Shown here piece after piece: positions 60,031 through 64,000 of a DNA stretch of 64,000 nt (positions are counted from its first letter, which is position 1; each line of letters begins with the position of its first letter). Origin of the DNA: Chalara sp. BL73 (Eukaryota; Ascomycota; Leotiomycetes; Helotiales). The translations under genes and the position numbers were made by a program. The DNA lies in NCBI GenBank assembly GCA_918026815.1, contig CAKJVC010000196.1, positions 310,001 through 374,000 on the forward strand, written 5' to 3'. The notes under the pieces were generated by a model, which did not search any database, had not been told where the DNA came from, and saw only the letters and a program-made list of their open reading frames with translations.

Positions 60031-63000
60031 ATGTCTGCTTCTCCTAGAGTTCCAAGTAGTCCCTTAGACTTCCCTGATGTCCACCATGTCTCGCATAACC
60101 AAGCTCGGTGGTATAGAGACAACAACCCAGATTACGATCAGCCAAATGATCGAATCTTTAAAGCCGGGCTGGTGGCGAACCGAAAGCAGAAATGGGCGGC
60201 AAATGAAGAAGAAGGGGCAGATATTGATGATTTATTTTCTCTTCATATCACTGAAAGCCGAATTTACGAACAGCCTTTCTCGGGTGACCATGAAGAGAGA
60301 GTCAAATGCACTATCGAAGCTATAGCTCATGATTTAATTGATGTATTCAAAGATACCCCTGAGGGTTGGATAGAGATGTGGGTCAGAGCACTAGTTCTTA
60401 ATCCACGTACCAGACCTAATCTTCGACTCCCATACTCGCCCCGAGGCACGCAAGTCAAGGAACTCAACCCCACGATGGCTGCTGGTTATCCGCCTCCCAC
60501 TCCGACATTCAGTCAATCCTTTATGAACCAAGCAGCGACGCCATCCAGAGTTTACCCGCCGAGCAGTGGGAATAGTGGCGCACTGCAGCAGAAGGGGCCT
60601 GAAGACATATCATTGGTTACCGCATCCGCATCTGAGGCGTCCTCGAAGGTCAGTAGTCCTACGGGAGCGGGGTTTCTAACTGAGGAGGATTACAATAGAC
60701 CACCGTCTGGCCAGATCTCCCTTAAGAATACCTTTTTTGTGCTTCGTCTGCACAAACATCCAGAGCTTGGCAAAACCACCGCAAAGGTGCTCAAAATTAA
60801 CACATCACGCTGTTTCCCACCTCTTGGACGAAATGGTCGGGATCCAAGTTCTTACTCATACCGATTGTTCAAAACTGAATTCCAGAAAGCCGCTAACAGA
60901 GGAATTCCTGCCGATATTATTCCTTACAATCTTGAGACTGGGGCGTTTACATATGTGCGGGATGAAAAAGAGAAACGCATTCGTAACCAGAAGGACTTTG
61001 AGGCTGCCATCACGTATCTCTACAATACACGTAGCATTGCGGTAGATTATGGATTGGCGTTTGCGTTCTATGATAATTACCAAGGCACGACTAGAGGAGA
61101 GTCCGGTGGAACGACCTCTGGTCCATCCAGCATTGGCCAGTATTCACCGAGATCTTCACCAACCAAGCTTAAAGAAAGAGCTGAATTTGCCCAGAATTTA
61201 TCCACTGAACTTAAAGACAAAGCCGCAGTTGTCAAGAATAGGCTGGGGGACCTCCAGCAAAATAAGCGATATGCTTCAAACACATCGAGCCTCGGTGTTT
61301 CCGGGATTTTGCGGCCTCTATCCACTGTGCATCAAGCCGCAACTCGTGAGTTCTATACAAATACTATTCCCGAAAATGAGCGCAAAGAGAAGGCATCAAA
61401 ATTACGAAGAATGTTTCCTCTTGGACAACTGCCTACAGTGCAAGCCGCTGAGCAGGCTTTACTTGAGTGTAATGGAGATGTCGATGCCGCATTCAAAAAA
61501 CTTGGTGGTAAAGTAGCAAGAGTTCCACTCAAAGCTTCAGAGCGATCCACGCCGAAGGCGTCCCCTGTCTCGAAAAAGACAACCCTGAACAAACCAGGGA
61601 CTGCTTCGCCTGTCACATCTAGGCAGGGTCCTCAGCCGACAACTTCGGGGCCAGTGACATCTCGGTCAAGCACAACCATTAAGGAGCATCAAGGATCACT
61701 GGCTTCTGTACAAACTGCTTGGCCTTCCGTTGAAGCGGCTGGAGGGCCTGGCACTGCTCCGAAAATCCCGTCTCCTGGCCAAAGCAAACAAGCTCAGAAA
61801 AATGCTGACGCAGCGGCCGCTGATTCAGGTAACCGTAGGATATCCATAAAATTATTGCCGACGGCAATCCAGAAGCGTGCTCGGCAGAGTAAACCTACCT
61901 CAGCCAAGGTAGCGCCATTAACAGCAGGCAGTGTAGGCACAAGAACTCCCACGAGGACCACAACTGAGTCTCCAGAATCGAGCCGCCTAAGAACCCGAAC
62001 CCCATTGTCAGGGAGATCTCGCCTTCGAGCATTGAATATTTTTTCTACATTAAACAAACTTGAGGGAAAGGTAAGGGAGACACAGAGTAAGCATAAATTT
62101 GATGGATTATATGAGGAGACCAGGCGTGTTCTGTACAAATCTGGTGGTGATTCTGGTTATGATCCCACGAAAGCTCTGCGACCCGGAAGTATTGATGCTC
62201 AAGAAAGTCTTCACAGCTCTGAGGTCAAGGATATTGTCACAGAGTAAGCACCATATAGCTTCATTGTGTTATTTATTTGCTGATATTTAGTATAGATTTA
62301 AAGAACTTGCAAATCTTGACGTTCTCGGTCAATTGAACGAACCTGCTGAAGGCCACTCACCATACTGGACCCGTTGGGAGGAGTGCTGCCTTCTTTTTAA
62401 CATGGATACGGCAAAAACCGACGTGGAAGAAAGAGTCCAACTCGCTGGCTTAAAGCAACCACTGTTTCAGTACCAAGCTTTTGCCGTATTCTGGCAAATG
62501 TCAACATCCCGATCATCTGGTGGTGGATTCATGGCTGATGCTCCTGGCTTAGGAAAAACATTGGTATTTCTTGCATTTATTATTGTCGAGCATCAACTAT
62601 CATTGCTTCATGAGGATGTTAAGAAGTCGATTACAACTGGCGTTAACCCGGATCGAGATTGGGAGACTGCCGATAAACGGCATCGAACACCCGATAATCA
62701 GAGACCTGATAGTGATTGCCCCTCTAGTAACGAACGTCCAGGATGGATTCGTTGTCCCTGTTTGCGATCCAGCCCAGCATTTCGAATGAAACCACATAGA
62801 GGTGTCCGTCTAGCCCTGGTGCCCACTACATTGATGGCAAATTGGAGGAAACAGTGGGCGGAGAATATTGACCCAGATATTGTTGGTCTTGATATGCGTT
62901 TGCTTCTGGCACATCCTGGCGGCGCCGAAAACGCTAAGCGTCACGAATTAGCAGAGTTTCCAGATAATATTGCTGCTTTGAAGTCTGAAAGATCCAATCT

Positions 63001-64000
63001 CGGAGAAAAAGTACCAGATGTCGCTTTCATGCACCAGGAAAGATTTCTCGTCCTTGCAACGAGTCAAGGTTACGAATCTTGGATAAGCAAATTTAAATCT
63101 GCGCGGGAGGATGTTCTGGCGAGACGGCGGACATCTAATTTCCGGCTACCCTTCGGGCATAAAGACGAGCCCAAGTTCAATATAGATATTGGGATTGCTT
63201 GTATAGACGAGTTCCACGAAGACTTTCGGGTTGGCGAGAGGCGAATCGATATACTTGCACGACTACCTGGGAATGAACCTTGGTGCTGGGCTCTTTCTGG
63301 CACCCCGATTGAGAACACTCCTAGAAGTCTGCAGGGAGTACTTAATGCTATCGAAAAGCAATTCAATAAGCGACTCATAAATGGACAACCAACGTCTTGG
63401 GGGCAAGATCGTGCTCTGAAAATGTTTACCCGTGACGTTTATGAGAGAGTCTGCAAGGAGTTCGATACGCTGGCGAAATCCAAAGGTCAACACCATAATA
63501 AGCCGGCAATAAACGATCTGAAAAAAAGGTTTCTACCATTTTTGATTCAGTTCATGATACGACGTACACCAGACACGAACTGGTACGGGCATGGGCTCGC
63601 ACCACTCAAACCTATGTTCCACCATGACATTTATCTGGCTCACAATGCAACCTTCGATGCTGAAATCGAAGCAATGCAGCCGGAGCTTGATGCTGCGTAT
63701 TCAATTGCTCTCCAAACCATCCAAGACAAGTGGCGTAGCGAGGATCCTCAAAAACGTGCATGGCCAATGCCCTCTCAGCTTGGTTATTCAAACACTATAA
63801 GCGTGCAGTATAAGCTCAAGATTTTAGCGACTTGTCCATGGCTAGTCAAGTTCGCTACAGGGCCAACACCTATGACTCTGAAGAATGAAGAGCTAACTAA
63901 ATGGAAAGGCAAATACGAAAATTCGCCATACGGGAAGAACTTACAAGCGATTGTAGAGAGTAGCCCTAAACTACTATGGCTAAGACAGTTCATCATAGAT
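60031..64000 (+). CDS. SNF2-family DNA-dependent ATPase with long N-terminus (3' end off window)
   Basis: Exons 60031-62243 and 62296 to beyond 64000, joined by a 52-nt intron (GTAAGC donor, GCTGAT branch, TATAG acceptor), show at least 1306 residues. Residues 1-735 are mostly unrecognised or disordered, with a UBA/CUE-like segment at about 455-495 (MFPLGQLPTVQAAEQALLEC, then GDVDAAFKKLGG). The helicase half has motif I APGLGKT (about 820-826), motif II DEFH (1042-1045, a DExH-box variant) and motif III ALSGTPIEN (S1072), and a Cys/Pro-rich insert around CPCLRSSPAF. The C-terminal RecA-like lobe should follow off the edge. Proteins of this type remodel chromatin or take part in DNA repair. 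Several fungal lineages carry expanded, divergent members. Confidence 0.87.

Overview
The window is nuclear DNA of a filamentous ascomycete (Pezizomycotina; a helotialean leotiomycete is my best guess, made without a database search). The signs are short GT-AG introns, mostly 44-160 nt with CTAAC/CTGAC-like branch points, genes on both strands separated by 0.3-7 kb, a tRNA with its own Pol III terminator, and fungal-type families such as a PAN/AA5 oxidase, an Ayg1-like hydrolase and an MHYT membrane protein. I found no bacterial operon, virus, rRNA or CRISPR array. Splice junctions were set by eye from consensus sites and reading-frame phase, so a few boundaries may be off.

Left part (1-14.9 kb): the 3' end of a disordered fungal protein; a divergent pair made of a POF1-like nucleotidyltransferase and a steroid 5-alpha-reductase-like membrane enzyme; an aquaporin with a long hydrophilic N-terminus; an MHYT-domain membrane protein; an unrecognised three-exon gene; and intronless cia1, the WD40 protein of cytosolic Fe-S assembly.

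Middle (14.9-28 kb): gene-poor. About 5.3 kb without a supported gene leads into a 1.3 kb stretch with no ATG on the coding strand, which looks like the long leader of an RGS-domain gene. That gene ends in a TGA, and the same frame then stays open for 337 more codons. Roughly 4 kb of low-complexity DNA follows, then a tRNA-Val(AAC).

Right of centre (28-43 kb): a secreted aldose 1-epimerase, an NAD(P)-dependent reductase with a mariner-type MITE inserted just upstream, and a 1483-residue protein with an OB-fold-like segment at each end that resembles telomeric single-strand binders. Next come a nuclear-type protein carrying KEN and D-box motifs, and S-adenosylmethionine decarboxylase (polyamine synthesis) behind an ATG-free leader.

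Right part (45-64 kb): an acidic orphan, a 52-residue Gly/Arg-rich mini-protein, a secreted AA5 copper radical oxidase with two PAN-like modules, an Asn/Gln-rich zinc-knuckle protein, an Ayg1-like hydrolase beside a Fungal_trans_2-type regulator, and a SNF2-family ATPase that runs off the right edge.

Most genes are unrelated housekeeping or accessory genes. The only pairs whose proximity hints at joint function are the hydrolase with its neighbouring regulator and, more loosely, the secreted sugar-active enzymes. The observations most worth following are the in-frame TGA in the RGS locus, the two-ended OB-fold protein, the ATG-free leaders, the MITE, and the degron-bearing protein.
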